Assembly: GCA_003556835.1 (NCBI GenBank)
Contig: PWQG01000255.1
Location: 1 to 5,440, forward strand
DNA: 5,440 bases
Direction of reading: 5' to 3'
Origin: Gammaproteobacteria bacterium
Lineage (GTDB): Bacteria > Pseudomonadota > Gammaproteobacteria > Pseudomonadales > Pseudohongiellaceae
Shown here: positions 5,277 through 5,440 of the stretch, piece after piece
Layout of the letters: every line of letters begins with the position of its first letter
How positions within the stretch are numbered: the first letter of the stretch is position 1
Position numbers and translations under genes: made by a program
The notes under the pieces: model-generated
The model's input: the letters and a program-made list of their open reading frames with translations, nothing else
Databases searched by the model: none
Told to the model about the DNA's origin: nothing

Positions 5277-5440
5277 ATGGGACTGGAAGTAATCGACTTC
5301 GGCGCCAATACCGGCCGCGATCCTGGCGCCGTCATCGGTAAAAACTTCTTCACCGATGTTGCTCCCTGCACTAACACGCCAAAATTCAAGGGCGCTTTTG
5401 ACAAAGTGGTCAGCGCTGGTGACAGCGTCATGCTGGAATA
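5277..5440 (+). CDS. Photoactive yellow protein-like PAS protein with internal deletion (runs off right edge)
   Basis: Fifty-four codons are visible. Compared from memory with the 125-residue Halorhodospira PYP, residues 12-54 match PYP 50-93: TGRDP (12-16), VIGKNFF (19-25), DVAPCT (27-32), then PKFKGAF and a VMLE stretch where PYP has TMFEY. Cys31 equals Cys69, which binds p-coumaric acid as a thioester; Thr12 and Arg14 equal Thr50 and Arg52. The first residues (EVIDFGAN) resemble PYP N-termini such as EIIPFGTN. Between them about 40 residues (PYP 9-48) are absent, including the positions of Tyr42 and Glu46, which hydrogen-bond the chromophore. Aligning LEVIDFGA with the internal LDGLAFGA block is also possible and gives an 18-residue gap plus a missing N-terminal cap. 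PYP is a cytoplasmic blue-light sensor. This copy may be non-photoactive, a remnant, or a short PYP-like PAS protein. The strong ribosome binding site argues that it is translated. No chromophore genes (tyrosine ammonia-lyase, coumaroyl ligase) are visible. Confidence 0.75.
   Translation, partial: MGLEVIDFGANTGRDPGAVIGKNFFTDVAPCTNTPKFKGAFDKVVSAGDSVMLE

Overview
The window looks like chromosomal DNA of a GC-rich (roughly 60% by eye) Gram-negative bacterium, most likely a gammaproteobacterium. The grounds are the E. coli-like tRNA-Pro(CGG) with encoded CCA, AGGAG/GAGG-type ribosome binding sites, a DUF2459-type lipoprotein, an envelope SEL1-repeat protein and, at the right edge, a gene strongly resembling photoactive yellow protein (PYP). 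The genus cannot be told. There are no insertion sequences, integrases, CRISPR arrays or phage genes, and no gene-free stretch reaches 300 bases.

Layout. (1) 1-653, minus: the N-terminal part of a membrane-anchored PAS sensor running off the left edge. It is divergent across about 180 bases from (2) 837-1880, plus: a secreted protein of an uncharacterised family with GDSRGxxEGDTLVVET and YACHEGNYAM motifs. Its stop codon directly abuts the stop of (3) 1881-3065, minus: a multi-pass membrane diguanylate cyclase with an AGDEF active site and an intact RxxD inhibitory site. After a divergent gap come (4) 3198-3857, plus: a DUF2459-type lipoprotein; (5) 3977-4053, plus: tRNA-Pro(CGG), with a likely promoter upstream and symmetric sequences at both ends; (6) 4178-5203, plus: a periplasmic protein with seven SEL1 repeats in exact 36-residue register; and (7) 5277 to the right edge, plus: the PYP-like gene.

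How the genes relate. They do not form one operon; strands alternate and most genes appear to have their own start signals. A loose theme of sensing and signalling runs through the region (PAS sensor, c-di-GMP synthesis, SEL1 protein, PYP), but nothing in the sequence shows that they act together.

Most notable point. The PYP-like gene keeps a canonical PYP N-terminus and the chromophore-cysteine region (TGRDP, VIGKNFF, DVAPCT), but about 40 residues that should lie between them are missing in frame. The missing part would carry the positions equal to Tyr42 and Glu46 of Halorhodospira PYP, which hydrogen-bond the chromophore. It is either a PYP remnant or a cut-down PYP-like protein with a changed function.
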